Shown here piece by piece: positions 1-12,064 of a stretch of 64,000 nt of DNA. The position numbers and the translations under genes are program-made. Origin of the DNA: Brachyhypopomus gauderio. Taxonomy: Eukaryota > Chordata > Actinopteri > Gymnotiformes > Hypopomidae. Position 1 is the stretch's first letter; every line of letters starts with the position of its first letter. The notes under the pieces are model-generated. The model was given only the letters and a program-made list of their open reading frames with translations. It searched no databases and was not told the origin of the DNA. Location of the stretch: positions 13,377,130 to 13,441,129 of the forward strand of contig NC_135223.1 in assembly GCF_052324685.1 (NCBI RefSeq), given 5' to 3'.

Positions 1-162
1 ATTTGAAATGGCTAAACACTTCAGGTCTGCATGAACATGCAGGTCAAAGGTCCCGCCCAGATCATTCTGGCACCACCCTCATTTCTCACAGACCCACCCA
101 TATCACACTTTCAGTGCGGTCCTGGAGCACCAGGCGCCCACCTCAGGGTGAGAACGAGGTGA

Positions 163-175
163 CCACCAGGGGGCA
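163..175 (+). promoter_or_regulatory. CTCF-type motif, forward
   Basis: The 13 bases CCACCAGGGGGCA match the published vertebrate CTCF core (CCASYAGRKGGC) exactly. Only the motif is visible; occupancy is inferred. Confidence 0.5.
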
Positions 176-321
176 AAGTGCAGGGGCGTGTGGGGGCGTG
201 TGGGGGCATGTCGCAGACGAGCAGGTCGTGGCCCTGAGCTCCAGGAGGAAGTGTGGCACATAAACATGGGGAGACGAGCAGCACCCCCTGGAGAGAATGA
301 CGAATGAAAAGAAAACATTTC

Positions 322-408
322 ACTCACTCACACACACACATGCATACAAGCACAAACACACATGCATGCGCATGCATGTACACACAAACACAAACACACA
401 CACACCTC

Positions 409-451
<43 letters not shown>

Positions 452-622
452 CGCACAAACATGCACACACGTGCGCACACACACCTGCTCTGCTGACTGT
501 TGTGCACTACAATTTTCAGGTCAAATGATGCTTTTAGTCTGGCCTTATTTTTCAGACTCACACAACACACACACACACACACACACACACAACACAACAC
601 ACACACACACACACACACACAT
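322..622. repeat. CA-rich microsatellite cluster
   Basis: Two long CA runs (about 411-449 and 568-620) sit within interrupted CA/CG/CATG sequence. The open frames here only spell Thr-His or Cys-Val runs and are not genes. Confidence 0.9.
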
Positions 623-1248
623 CCTTCCTGTCAAATCTAGAACTGTAACTACTATACAAGTTGCATCATACAGGTGTCCTAAAGGCACAATAAAGGATAG
701 AGAATTAACACTGGGGGGAAAAACACAGTAAAATTCCTGACAGACATCAGTGGTGATGACAGACACAGCAAGACAAGTGGCGTCATGTCCTGAGTGCTGG
801 AATAAGACAGGACACCTACCCATTAACGGTCATGACTTCACAATGCAAAAGAGCAGCAGACATCAGACACAGTGATCACGCTAAGCCACAACACGCTAAG
901 ACATTTCAGAAAATGTGAACCTGTATCTATATTTTGTAATAAGCTGGGAAATAAATGCAGAGAAATTACTACTAGACTACTTTTGAGTCCTGTTGTACAG
1001 TACTGAGCATAAAGGCAAATGAATATACAGCTCAAAACTATAGAAAACCAAATTTGCACCAAGGAAATGAATAATAAGCAGAATGCAACATACCGACAGT
1101 GCCCAGTTTGAGCAGGAGATTCATTTCTGTCGTAGGATTAACTTAACCATAAACACGGAGATGACAAAAACGCTGCGGTTCTTTCTAGCCAAAAATAACC
1201 AAACAGAAACCAAGCAGACACTGTATAATGTGTAAGAGTACACAATGT
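623..1248. other. Non-coding, nothing recognised
   Basis: A+T-rich unique-looking sequence without a supported exon, RNA gene or repeat. Confidence 0.5.
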
Positions 1249-1432
1249 CAGGAGACAGTGAAGGGATACAGAGTGAGGAGATGTTAGGAGACTGTGAAGA
1301 GATACAGAGTGAGGAGATGTTAGGAGACTGAAGAGATGCAGAGTGAGGAGATGTTAGGAGACTGAAGAGATGCAGAGTGAGGAGATGTTAGGAGACTGTG
1401 AAGAGATACAGAGTGAGGAGATGTTAGGAGCA
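1249..1432. repeat. Tandem repeat, 33-36 bp unit, about 5 copies
   Basis: Units built around GAGTGAGGAGATGTTAGGAG alternate with AGACTGTGAAGAGATACA or a 3-bp-shorter variant. Copies are nearly identical, which suggests recent duplication. Confidence 0.85.
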
Positions 1433-2288
1433 GAAGCCAAATCCAATCAGAAAAGCCCAATACTGACTTGCAAGCCAATTTCCCCACATAAAGAGGAACA
1501 GAAAAAGTAAAAAAAATGTCTTCCCTGAGACCTTCATCCATACAGTTTCCATTAGGCTGTTTACTAAAGTCCACGAGATGATCTTATGTTTCACAAAAAC
1601 AGCTTTTAAGAAGCAAACAGGTGCTGTTAAGGATGGGTACATTACCAACACAGCTAACAATGCTAAAAATGCTAACAATGTTAACGATGCGTTCTCAGTC
1701 CACAGAGACGCCCCAACCAAGCCCACGTCATGCTTACCTGCAGTCCAAAAACAGGATTAATACCACAGCCCAACGTAGTCCCCCTTGTCTGCTTGCCCCG
1801 CCCCCTTGGCTTTCCTCTTCTACTGATCATGCATTCATCTTTGCTCGAGTAAATTCATGAAAAAAAAAGAAACATGCTCTCAGCCAGCCATCATCATTAA
1901 TGAGAAAGAGGGAAGTGAGAGATGCACTAGGTTAGGTTAGACTGATATACAGCCAACACAACAGTTCCTTCAAACCACATTTTTTTGGTTTCATTCTTTC
2001 TTCCCCCTGCTGTGTTAATATTACCAAGGTACAATGCCACCTCTCCATGCAACATCACACTGGCCTGCGGCGACCTAAGAAAGACCCCAAGCCACCTAGA
2101 AGAGCGTGTGCAGTGTGTGCGTAGCACCAAGAGGCGGCATGGCCGTTTGAAATGTACAGTTTCAGCACTATCTCTCAGAACCACAGCAAAACCACATCTC
2201 AGCTCAATCACGGCCTAGATGACCACGAAAGACTGAGCCTCAATGCCGCTGGGGCATTTGGCCAGCTGCCTGGGTATGAACAGAGAGT

Positions 2289-2290
<2 letters not shown>
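1433..2290. other. Non-coding, nothing recognised
   Basis: Short open frames only, with no family similarity that I recognise and no paired splice sites. Confidence 0.5.

Positions 2291-2346
<56 letters not shown>
2291..2346. repeat. (GA)n microsatellite
   Basis: A nearly pure GA run of about 56 bases, followed by imperfect purine-rich sequence to about 2490. Confidence 0.95.
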
Positions 2347-2349
<3 letters not shown>

Positions 2350-3106
2350 AGAGACAGAGAAAGAGACACGTCAGAGTTGAGTCCTGATCCACAGTGCTGC
2401 TGTCAATACAGAAGATAGAATGAGACACTTAGCAAGACAGAGAAAAAGAGAAGGAGATGGAGAGAGAAAGAAGGAAAGAAGGAGAAGCAGAAAGGGAACC
2501 TGTCTGAACATTTAACAGGAAATTACTTAACAAAGCAAGATTTCTGAGTTAGCCAGACACTTATGCTGTTAAAAACCTTGACATCTGGAACAAGGACCTC
2601 AGCTGAAAAAGTAGCATTTCCGATTTTTCCAAGTTTCGCCATCCACCACAGAGGGGACATGGAAAAGAGAGAAACTGTGGCATGTATTAGGGTAGACCTG
2701 GTTATGCGTTGCCCCCAACACACAGTATATCTAGCTGCTGTCAACCCTCTGACATCCTCCAGGCTCCTCCCCTCATCCAGACTCCTCCCCCTCATCCAGA
2801 TCTGAGGCCTCAAACAAAATGTCTGCACCTCTCTTCCTCTCTCACCTTAATGAGAGGTTGTGGAGAGACCTGTCAGCATAGCGATAATTACAGAAACTAT
2901 GCTATTCACCAGCTGCAACAGCCCCCTACCCCCCACACTCAGGATACGCACACACACACGCGCACACACATTAAATTCCTCATCTAGGTAAAACTGCTTG
3001 AACAGTGGGTTAATTAACAGTGACACCAGTCACACAATCAGAGGCCAGATCCGGCGACTTCAGTCCTGCTCAGGTCAGCAAGACACAATCTCAAGAACAC
3101 ATTGAC
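2347..3106. other. Non-coding, nothing recognised
   Basis: Includes a short CA/CG run near 2947-2969. No exon is supported. Confidence 0.5.
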
Positions 3107-3179
3107 CACATGGAACACATTAGATTACATTTGATTAAACTTTATTGTCTGTCTAATCTAATTTAATGTGTTTCATGTG
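3107..3179. repeat. Small inverted repeat (foldback)
   Basis: CACATGGAACACATTA at the left end is matched by the reverse complement of the right end with one mismatch, around an A+T-rich loop. It may be a remnant of a small DNA transposon. Flanking copies of the CATGGAACACATGG motif follow near 3205-3220. Confidence 0.5.
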
Positions 3180-3813
3180 TCCGTGAGGTTGTGAGTTGCT
3201 CAACACATGGAACACATGGAACTTCAGGCTTCTTTCTCATACATACATTGCAACGCTTCAATGTTCCCAGCAAACGCACCTCAGACACAGGCCAAACATT
3301 TAAAGTTATAACACAATAGATCTTTTGAAATGAGCAAATAACTATGAGATAACATCAGGTGAGCGTAGAAAGCAGCGTCCACGTTACAGAGTCCGCTACT
3401 GTTGGAAACGAAACCCAATCTGTGCGGCCACTTCCCTGCCTTGTGCGCCTCTTTAGCTCCTTTATCCACAGTCTGTCCAGCCCAAGCACCATGAATCCAT
3501 GTGGTTTTCCAAAAATTCAAAGTGTCCTAAAGTAAAATGTTTTACACCATTTCTCAATTTGTGGAGGTTTTGTGGAACCAACCACAAGAAAAGATGGATT
3601 ATTCCAAGGGAAATTAGAAACAGCTAGATGAGTTCAACTCCTCCACTACTGCAGTTTTTATGGGGCCCAAACATCATTTAACTTCACAGCATGACGCACT
3701 GACTCTCCGATGGTAAATTGTGACTGTTCTAAGTTTCATATTTCTTCCACTCTACACTAAAACACTATCCTAAAAACCTATCCGTACTATTTCCTAGGAT
3801 GAATTCTGTGATC
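3180..3813. other. Non-coding, nothing recognised
   Basis: No supported exon or repeat apart from the retroposon tail that follows. Confidence 0.5.
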
Positions 3814-3876
3814 GGATGCAAAGCACTTTGTAAGTCGCTCTGGATAAGAGCGTCTGCTAAATGCCGTAAATGTAAA
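3814..3876 (+). mobile_element. Teleost SINE/LINE 3' tail fragment
   Basis: Contains CACTTTGTAAGTCGCTCTGG followed by ATAAGAGCGTCTGCTAAATG and a CGTAAATGTAAA end, a tail shared by many fish retroposons. The same tail closes the SINE at 32051-32267. Only the 3' end is present here, so this is a truncated copy. Confidence 0.65.
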
Positions 3877-5111
3877 ACAATTGTGAGTACAGAACCATCA
3901 CAGGACACTGTGAAACCACGCAGCGCAAACACCTGACGTTATTTCCTGACGTTTACCAAAAAAACATAATTTTAAACCTGCTTTAAAACACAACAACTCT
4001 GGTTCTTCAGCTAATAGCCTCCACCTCTGCATCAGACAGACTAGCCTCCACACAGACTGACAGTGTGCCAGACAATTACAGCAAAGGGACATGGATGTGA
4101 CCAACTAATAAATGTATACACATCTGTACATGTTCCATGTTCACCCCTTCTCTTCAAGAGCGAGGACTCTAAGTCAACAGAGGCAAGCAGGAGGGTGGGT
4201 TTAGAGGAGGCTGTGTGACGCCAGGCGTCTCCACTGGCCGAGACAGACCTCATCGACCACAAGCAGCTCCAGCCTGTGCTCGCAGCCTGCCATGTCTGCC
4301 CATGTGAAGGACTTCTGCATACGGATGGCATTCTTTGGCGAAATTCTTTCCAAGTGATGGGGATAATCTTCCAGCATACATAGACGGGAGAAAGTCGAAA
4401 ACGTTTTCGCAACAGAGACAAGCTTTAAAACAATTCAACCGTTTCGTGGTTTTATTCCCTTAATAATTCCCTTTTCAGATTTTCTGTAGCCTGATATTAA
4501 CACTCAGAGGTCCTATGGTTGGTTTATTCTTAATTTTTTCAAATGAACTAGTTACAGTTTTTACATGTTACAATTGCTGACATCAGCTGACAATTTAGGT
4601 TATAACTTAGGTTATAATTTAGGTTATGTTTCCAGTTTTTCTATAGCAGGGTTGACACAATAAAACCGCACAATGACCTAAAAAAGTGATCTCCTGCAGT
4701 GATTTTCAGGACAGCCCGATGCATTAGTGACATGTTTTGAAGACTAACACTTAGTACATCTAGTAACAAAAGATCTGGTACCCAGTCTGTCAGCGGAAAT
4801 ATAGGTTTACTGAGCCAACACTGGATAAACTTGGTTTGGACTGATTTGAAGGTTTCCCCAACAACAGCTATAAATCATTTTCCCCACACACTGAAAATGC
4901 CATCAGACCTTCCTCTGTTCACAACACGTTTTAAAAGAAAAATAACAATCCAGAAACATCTGAATGGTAATTAAAATGGCAAGAGCTTGATTGACTAACG
5001 TGTTTGTGTCCAAATTGACAATAACGTGAATATAATTCTTTTGGGGACCAAAAATCCAATACTAAGCGTCTCTGAAAACGGTCCCAATTAGAGCTATTAG
5101 ACTGCACAGAG
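3877..5111. other. Non-coding, nothing recognised
   Basis: A+T-rich. A minus-strand frame of 126 codons at 4041-4421 has no recognisable domain, and I do not call it a gene. Confidence 0.5.
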
Positions 5112-5805
5112 CAGACTTCACATCACCTTACTGAACCACTACTTTAGTGGAGGAGATCTGAGAAGACCTGAGTGAACTAAATACAGCCTCCCATCACCTT
5201 ATTGAAACACTAATTTAGTGGAGGAGATGTGACTGAACTAAACAGCCTCACATCACCTTACTGAACCACTACTTTAGTGGAGATCTGACTAAACTAAACA
5301 GCCTCACATCACCTTACTGAACCACTACTTTAGTGGAGATCTGACTAAACTAAACAGCCTCACATCACCTTACTGAACCACTACTTTAGTGGAGGAGATC
5401 TGACTGAACTAAACAGCCTTACATCACCTTACTGAACCACGACTTTAGTGGAGATCTGAGGAGATCTGACTGAACTAAACAGCCTTACATCACCTTACTG
5501 AACCACAACTTTAGTGGAGGAGACCTGACTGAATTAAACAGCCTCACATCACCTTACTGAACCACGACTTTAGTGGAGATCTGAGGAGATCTGACTGAAC
5601 TAAATAGCCTTACATCACCTTACTGAACCACGACTTTAGTGGAGGAGACCTGACTGAACTAAACAGCCTCACATCACCTTACTGAACCACGACTTTAGTG
5701 GAGGAGACCTGACTGAACTAAACAGCCTCACATCACCTTACTGAACCACTACTTTAGTGGAGGAGACCTGAGGAGATCTGAGGAGACCTGACTGAACTAA
5801 ACAGC
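5112..5805. repeat. Minisatellite, about 59 bp unit with internal hairpin
   Basis: About 12 copies of a 54-69 bp unit containing CATCACCTTACTGAACCACT, then CTTTAGTGGAGGAGATCTGA and CTGAACTAAACAGC. Each copy has the inverted repeat CCACTACTTTAGTGG (or CCACGACTTTAGTGG), so single strands could fold into a short stem in every unit. Confidence 0.9.
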
Positions 5806-5814
5806 GTGCTTCGG

Positions 5815-6530
5815 CTAAACCTGCTCACCCGTGGGGGCTACAACCTACTACCATAAAGTAATAAACCACAACGTGCGATAGAGATAGTGATTTACCCAAC
5901 AGGCTGAAACCACACACCGCTTCGCTCGGTACCGTTTGGTCTCTACGTGTTAAAGTCCCGGTGGGCGGACCGACCGGTGACCGGTTAACCGAGCCAGCAC
6001 CAGCTGCTGTAGCCGCGCTACCTCGCAGTCCCACTAGGCCGGCGTCGTTGTTCGTCACGTTTCCTGGGATTGACTAAATCACCTCAGCACAACCGTTCAT
6101 GAACCCCCTGAAATCACATCAGGTACATTCACACGGTTCGGCCCGGTCCTCCCGTGAGGAGGTTCTGGTGGACGGACGGGCAGATAGCCCGCTAGCATTC
6201 CGACGGGTTAGCGGCCCGCCTCAAAGTACTGAGGGCTAGCTAGCAAAAAGAATAAGATTAAAAATAATAATAACTCGCCTTACCTGCAAGTAAATCGTTT
6301 CGCACTCACTCGTCTGCTTTATTTATGTTTATTTTTATATAAACATACCGTCCAATTCTGAAGTAGACTATATGTGTGTTTAGCTATAGCAACATAATAG
6401 AGCTCTACAGTACCAGAACCATCATTTGCCGTTGGGATGGTTTTCCAGTGTCTATCCAGCGCGAGGACCGCCTCCTCCTCCATCTCACTTCTGATTGGAC
6501 AACGGGCTGTGTCCACTGCCATTGGTTGTC
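5815..6530 (-). promoter_or_regulatory. CpG-rich promoter and candidate first exon
   Basis: CpG density rises sharply from 5880 to 6310 compared with its surroundings. On the minus strand a near-consensus donor, CAG|GTAAGG, ends a candidate exon at 6284. Two CCAAT boxes (6494-6498 and 6521-6525, reverse strand) lie about 200-240 bp upstream. This fits the promoter and 5'UTR exon of a gene whose coding part lies left of the window. In human the neighbour of SLC35G2 is NCK1, which is a reasonable but unproven guess here. Confidence 0.4.
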
Positions 6531-6824
6531 CGTGAGAGAGCTTTCCTGTCATTTGTTCATTCGCGCGTCTATCAAGAGGTGTGCGTACTCCTGCCACATA
6601 CACGTTTGCATTCTCACAAATTACTTACTGTTAAGTCATTTTTATTGTTTTGGGTGCTTTAAACCAGCGCATTTTCATGTATATCGGAATTTTGTAAAGA
6701 TAAAATGTGTGTGTTTTTAAAGATAAGATGTGTGTGTATATTATAATGCAATTATAATTATAATGCAATTATAATAATTAAAACAATACACAGGTATAGT
6801 AATAATTAATTATAATTGGAATTA

Positions 6825-6858
<34 letters not shown>

Positions 6859-7405
6859 TGGGAGTCCAACGAGGCCTCAGTTTTCTCAACATTTGGAGAT
6901 AACTGTTCGTCTTTAGGGCAAGAAAGAAAGCAATGTGGAGCAATTAAGTACATAACAGTACCTTCCACTTGTTGCTCGTGTAATTTGCTTTGTCTGTGTT
7001 TAAGTGGCGTTGCACGTGCGCATCTCATCCCCAGACGGTGGAGGGAGCAGAGCGGAGGGCTGCACGAGACACTTCAGGATGCAATCTGTTTCCTGCCCAA
7101 ACAGATGGACCCCCTGCACGGCCATCTCTGCCCATACACCGCATAGCACTACATACCCGACTATACCGCCAAAACTAGGCATGTAGGCCTACGTTACATT
7201 TATCTTACTTTTCATCACTAGTCCTGACAGGCCGGCATGCATTGCTTAAAACTGGTGACAGAATGACTCTTTTCTGCAGTGAATTAGACATTTATTAGAC
7301 GACGATGCAACCCACAAAATGTTGCAGCGCCGTTTTGCTGCCAAAACACAGCGCGTGCGGTATTGATCACGTCGCCCTGCTTTACAGTCATGTTGCGTCT
7401 TAAAA
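6531..7405. other. Intergenic, with a CA microsatellite
   Basis: Holds A+T-rich sequence with repeated ATAATGCAATTAT motifs (6740-6800) and a CA run at 6826-6856. No gene seen. Confidence 0.55.
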
Positions 7406-7419
7406 GCGCCACCTGGTGG
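7406..7419 (-). promoter_or_regulatory. CTCF-type motif, reverse
   Basis: GCGCCACCTGGTGG reads CCACCAGGTGGCGC on the minus strand and matches the CTCF core consensus. It points left. Confidence 0.5.
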
Positions 7420-8187
7420 ACCATCTGTAATACGATACGAAATCATCGTCACGTTACTGCTTTTATTCGTTTGATCTCATCACCGGAGAAGGGCGATTAC
7501 GTTTGCTTAAATTCCCGCCTCATTATAATTAAAAGAAAATGGGGTAATGCGGCGGGATCGTGATGGTCGCTTCTAGAATAACCTTCTTTCATTTGAGTGC
7601 CGCCATCAGGCAATATACAAAAATAGAAAATAACAATAGGAAAAACAGTAGCACAATATTATTACTGACACGAACTTGGCCACACGATATCAGCCAGCTC
7701 CTTACTGCAACATCCACAAATAGATGCAGCAGATTACGTAGTACATACAAATGGCGAGAACGACGTGGAACACGTGTTTGAGAAGATGGAGCTACTTCGA
7801 TTATGCTCAAAATGGATCATAGATAATAAAAGGTCATTCGTTTTTCTAAGTAGAATGTAAACACTACAAGTAGCATATTCTTTCCCCGTCTCATTTTTTT
7901 CTAATTTTGTTTTATTTACTGTTTGTATTAGCATAAAGGCTTTCAAGTAGGAGACATGTCGTGACCTCCATCTCATCTTATCCACAAATCGTATTGGATC
8001 TCTGTTGTTACCTCGTGCAGCGACGTGACTGCTGTGGCAGCCATGACAAGGCTGGCCAGGAAAATCGATGGGAGTTTATTTAGAGACTTTTTGTTCTCGC
8101 GTGCTTTATAAATATGCATGAACGTCTCCTGAAAGGGGTTGTTTTGTTGTTTTTTGCTGTTAGGTCACTCTTGATAGCAGCCTGGTC
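7420..8187. other. Intergenic, nothing recognised
   Basis: No supported exon. Several short open frames lack any family signature. Confidence 0.5.
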
Positions 8188-8214
8188 TGCGCATATATAT
8201 ATATATATATATAT

Positions 8215-8299
<85 letters not shown>

Positions 8300-8381
8300 A
8301 AGAGAGAGTAGAGTCAGAGTGAGTGAGAGAGGGTCAGTGAATGAGGAATGAGACAGAGGGAGAGAGGGGGAGCGAGAGCAT

Positions 8382-8463
<82 letters not shown>

Positions 8464-8504
8464 CAGACAGACACAGACAGACAGACAGACAGATAGATAG
8501 ATAT

Positions 8505-8555
<51 letters not shown>

Positions 8556-8556
8556 T

Positions 8557-8592
<36 letters not shown>
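8188..8592. repeat. Compound microsatellite (AT)n-(GA)n-(GATA)n
   Basis: Begins with a perfect 32-bp palindrome (8188-8219: TGCGCA, AT repeats, TGCGCA), then AT to 8260, GA to about 8296, imperfect GA, and GATA/GACA tetranucleotides from about 8383 to 8592. It lies just beyond the slc35g2 polyadenylation signal. Confidence 0.95.
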
Positions 8593-8760
8593 CTTGCCTG
8601 TAATTTATATATAGCCCATATCTTCAGAACAGCTTGTCCTAGAGTAGAAGGACTGTTTCATCTGATATCCACACTGGATATCAGCCAATGAAAAAATCTA
8701 AATTAAAGCTGTCAGAGGGATGCACCGTGGGTCGTTGTTTCATTGGTGTTGTTTTCTTTT

Positions 8761-8766
8761 TTTATT
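8761..8766 (-). terminator. Polyadenylation signal of slc35g2
   Basis: TTTATT on the plus strand is AATAAA on the minus strand, 235 bases after the slc35g2 stop codon. The intervening 3'UTR carries a CA/GT microsatellite at about 8918-8953. Confidence 0.5.
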
Positions 8767-9000
8767 TCACACATCAACAGTAAGCAAAGACATTATACCA
8801 ATGGCACTTTTCAGAGACACTATACAAAATAAATAGATGAATATTAAGACTTTCATCAATTGCACATTTGATGGAGTGGGGTTTGGCTAGGGAAACACTG
8901 TACAAAGACGCACACATCCACACACACACCCACACACACACACACACACACACAGAGTCACATACATACAAATAAACACACAGCTATATCAGTGGCACTC

Positions 9001-10251
9001 TCATTTGATTGGCGAGTCTAGGATCTCTTGGTAATCCTGACGTATGGCTCTGCCGACCCAATAGAGCTTGACACCAGTGAGGACAAAGACACTGACCATG
9101 ATGACCAGTGCACCAAAGACGTCGTAAACAGAGGGAAACATGTGCAGCACGACCAGCTGCAGAAACATGGCCACGACGATCTCCAGATGCTGCACGGTGC
9201 TGACTAGCGCCGGGTGGAACCTGTTCAGGGCGTAGTACACACCCAGGAAGGCCACGGTGGAGCAGATACAGATGCCGGCCAAGTAGCCCCATGTCTCGCC
9301 ATCCAGAGGAATGATGGGCTCTTGCATGACGAACATGGTCGACGCCCCCCACACGGTCCCCGTCCAGCCGAACGTGAACAGCGCCGTCCACATGCTGACG
9401 CGCTCTTTGATGGCCCGGTACACGATCATGGAGAGTGCGGCGGTCAGGCCCGCCATCACGGTCATGGTGTAGCCGAAGGCCTCCTTCCAGAAGCCCACGG
9501 CAGACTTCTCCTCGTCGGCGATGTTGGGGATCATGACCAAGCACATGCCAAACAGGCTGCCCACCACGGTGACCACGTCTGTGTAGGTGAGGCGCTCCTC
9601 CACCAGCAGGAAGGCCAGCACCGCGCTGAAGACCGTCGTGGTCGCCCGCCACATGACCGTGCCGTTGCTGGGGGGGACGATGGCGAAGGAGGTGTAGGCG
9701 CACGTGATGGAGATGACGTTGCACACTCCGTAGAAGAACAGGCGTAGGCGGTAGCCCTTCGGCCCGAACGGCGCCTCCTTGTAGTAGAGGACCACCAGGA
9801 TGGACAGCACCTGGATGACGGAGCGGATGAAGATGAGCTCCAGGGAGGGGACCTTGGAGCGGTCGGCAGCCAGGCGCGTTATGAGAGCCACGCAACCATG
9901 GGCCACGGCTGCGGCGAACAACGCCCCCCAGGTGACACGGGACGCCAGCACCGACGCCTCGCCAAAACTGGCCAGCTGGCCGCCCACGCCCTTCTCCTTC
10001 TGATCTCCCGCTGCCCGGGGCCGTGTCTCCATCGTCCCAAACAAAGTCCTCCCACTCCCGGTGTCCGACACCAGCCTCTTGCTGGGGTTATTGTCCAGGA
10101 AGGAGCCAAAGTCCTCAAAGGAGGGCGCGTCATCGTAGCCCTCGTCTCCTGGCTGGGGAAAGTGTGTGGCGTATTTTACCGTAACTGTGTTGGGGTGGAT
10201 CTTAACCCGTTTCTTTGACCCATACTGCTGGCTGGACAAGGACGGATCCAT
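9001..10251 (-). CDS. slc35g2: Solute carrier family 35 member G2 (TMEM22-type)
   Basis: A 416-residue protein of the drug/metabolite transporter superfamily (EamA-type), an orphan multi-pass membrane protein. It is recognised by strongly conserved blocks such as [15 protein letters not shown] (13-27), [12 protein letters not shown] (134-145), IVPPSNGT (191-198) and the C-terminal [13 protein letters not shown] polar N-terminal tail (1-105) precedes about ten hydrophobic segments, near 107-127, 136-157, 169-191, 199-217, 222-242, 258-278, 288-308, 320-342, 349-371 and 375-396, arranged as two EamA halves. Human SLC35G2 is about the same length and is also coded by a single exon. The ATG has A at -3 and G at +4, and the conserved N terminus begins there. 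The substrate is unknown. Teleosts can carry a and b copies; I cannot tell which this is. Open frames in other registers across this segment are shadows. Confidence 0.96.
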   Translation of the reverse strand: MDPSLSSQQYGSKKRVKIHPNTVTVKYATHFPQPGDEGYDDAPSFEDFGSFLDNNPSKRLVSDTGSGRTLFGTMETRPRAAGDQKEKGVGGQLASFGEASVLASRVTWGALFAAAVAHGCVALITRLAADRSKVPSLELIFIRSVIQVLSILVVLYYKEAPFGPKGYRLRLFFYGVCNVISITCAYTSFAIVPPSNGTVMWRATTTVFSAVLAFLLVEERLTYTDVVTVVGSLFGMCLVMIPNIADEEKSAVGFWKEAFGYTMTVMAGLTAALSMIVYRAIKERVSMWTALFTFGWTGTVWGASTMFVMQEPIIPLDGETWGYLAGICICSTVAFLGVYYALNRFHPALVSTVQHLEIVVAMFLQLVVLHMFPSVYDVFGALVIMVSVFVLTGVKLYWVGRAIRQDYQEILDSPIK

Positions 10252-10274
10252 AATTTCTTACCTCAGTTAGGGAA

Positions 10275-11715
10275 CTGCCAACCAAAACCAATAAAAAAGA
10301 CCATTTAGTGCTATTATCAGCCAAAGGCTGAAATGAGTGAACTATCTGTATCAGCAGTTTCCTTAAACAAATATACTCACATACATATTCAACACAGATT
10401 TATTTAAATGTACGAAATTTCAGTTACGGGTCTGGAAAAGTAGAAATGTAAGCACATATTTGGTCAGAACAAATAAGCACCAAAAATTTCCAAATGTAGA
10501 TGCAGTTCTTACATAATTCATAACTCGCTGCTTCAGTTTTCTCATATTTATCAGGTGTGTGTGTGTGTGTCAGTGTTTCAATGTACAAAGCTATTTATAT
10601 CAGTATTTCTATATGTAAGCGCAGTGCCCGGATAAGCTATACAGTACAGCAAACTTAATCCAGTGCGACACGCTTGGAATTATGTAATACGAAAGGGAAC
10701 TGGATGTGATAACTGGATAACACTGAAGAATTAAATACGTGCCAGCATGCAACATTTGGGAGAAGATCGCGTCATAGTTTTGAATAATTAACATGGAACA
10801 CGCAGTAACGGCTATGATTGGTCGAAGCTGTGAAAGACAGGTTTCCGGATGTAGTAGGCTACCGGCTGCGCTTTGTGCAGCCTGCGGGTGCGCCAACGTC
10901 AGCACCTGCACGCCCTCCGTGATGTTCCAAGCTGTCGCGTTTCTGTGGTAGGCTGTTTCTTAAACGTAATATCTACCCTCTTACCACCAGGGGGCACCAA
11001 AACCATCCTTTTAGGACTACCGATCCAAGAACGTCTCTCAAAAATACGTTTCTTAGGGCTCTATATTGGACTGATAGCAGGATATTACATATTGTTAGGC
11101 GTGGAGACAGAGAAAAAAAGCGAAAAAGACAGACAGGAAATCGGTGTACGCAACCGCTCCTCAGTTTCTCTTCTCGAACTGGGTTGAACGAACGAACTGC
11201 GTTTCTCATGTCAAAAGTGATCCACTAGAAGCTACTTTCGGCTTTATTTAGAAAAGATAACAGTTTCCCGACTACCAGGGAGACTAGTAATAATTTTCCT
11301 ATAGGACAATGTTACTTCCGTTTGAAATATACAAAATGATTATTCTAACCTTTATCTTGTTTTCAAATGATGCTATGGTCAGTAATTATTTTAAAGAAAA
11401 TCAAGGACCAACGTGATTCATAATTTCAATATTTCAGGAATTGTGATAATACTGGAAATATAATATTCCCACTATATAGATATGAGTCTTAGATTCACTC
11501 GAAACCTTTATATAAAATAATAAATTACTTTTTCCTCCCATAATACAATTGTTTGGTGTACCCGTGCTATGCTTGGACTGTTTTCACTGTTGCCTAATTT
11601 ATTTGTGCTCTCAGACCCATCTGTGGAAAACGTCATGTACCCGCTCGTGCAAAATATGTTCGGGCAGTTCGATATTCCAAATAAAAATGGAAATCTAAAG
11701 TCTCTGACTACTCAC
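10275..11715 (-). other. Predicted 5'UTR intron of slc35g2
   Basis: Donor GCGAG|GTGAGT ends a candidate exon 1 at 11716. A pyrimidine-rich acceptor ending TTGGCAG places the start of exon 2 at 10274, 23 bases before the ATG. Both sites are inferred from sequence only. The interior is A+T-rich with no other gene; a 104-codon plus-strand frame at 10873-11187 has no recognisable domain. Confidence 0.5.
10984..10996 (+). promoter_or_regulatory. CTCF-type motif, forward
   Basis: CCACCAGGGGGCA matches the CTCF core exactly and lies inside the predicted slc35g2 intron. It points right, towards the large repeat arrays. Confidence 0.5.
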
Positions 11716-12010
11716 CTCGCCTCACGAGGACCTCAGAGCTCCCGATGAAGAGCGTGAACCTTAAATGTTCGCTGCCTTGTCTTTAAGGTACAGAACATCG
11801 CGCTTGCCATCTCTCATCCTTTCCTCCGACGGATGCGGCGAACGTCTCCACGAGGCAAGGTGTGCTCTGCCTCGAGATGCTCCCTACGCCCCTCTGTGGT
11901 GGCTTTTCCTGGGGTACGAGAACGAGACGGCGAGAAAAGGGGGCGCATTCCTCGCTGGTTTCCCTGATCAAACTAGGTGTTTTACACCGCGCCGAACTGC
12001 AAGGGATTGC
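11640..12010 (-). promoter_or_regulatory. CpG-rich promoter / exon 1 region of slc35g2
   Basis: CpG frequency is raised over this interval, and it ends on the gene side at the donor at 11716. There is no obvious TATA box, as expected of a CpG promoter. The transcription start cannot be fixed from sequence. Confidence 0.4.
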
Positions 12011-12026
12011 GTATGTAGATGTAAAC

Positions 12027-12027
<1 letters not shown>

Positions 12028-12063
<36 letters not shown>
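12028..12063. repeat. (CAT)n trinucleotide repeat
   Basis: About twelve CAT/ATC units. The poly-His or poly-Met frames across it are artefacts. Confidence 0.95.

Positions 12064-12064
<1 letters not shown>

Noticed and set aside
6319..6720. Two overlapping opposite-strand frames of 94 and 114 codons
   Set aside because: They lie in the promoter region, lack domains and have no splice support.
9214..9747. A 177-codon plus-strand frame opposite slc35g2
   Set aside because: Antisense shadow of a GC-rich coding exon.
8984..9895. A 303-codon frame overlapping slc35g2 on the same strand
   Set aside because: It is a +1-type shadow of the slc35g2 coding frame, Arg/His-rich and without family similarity.
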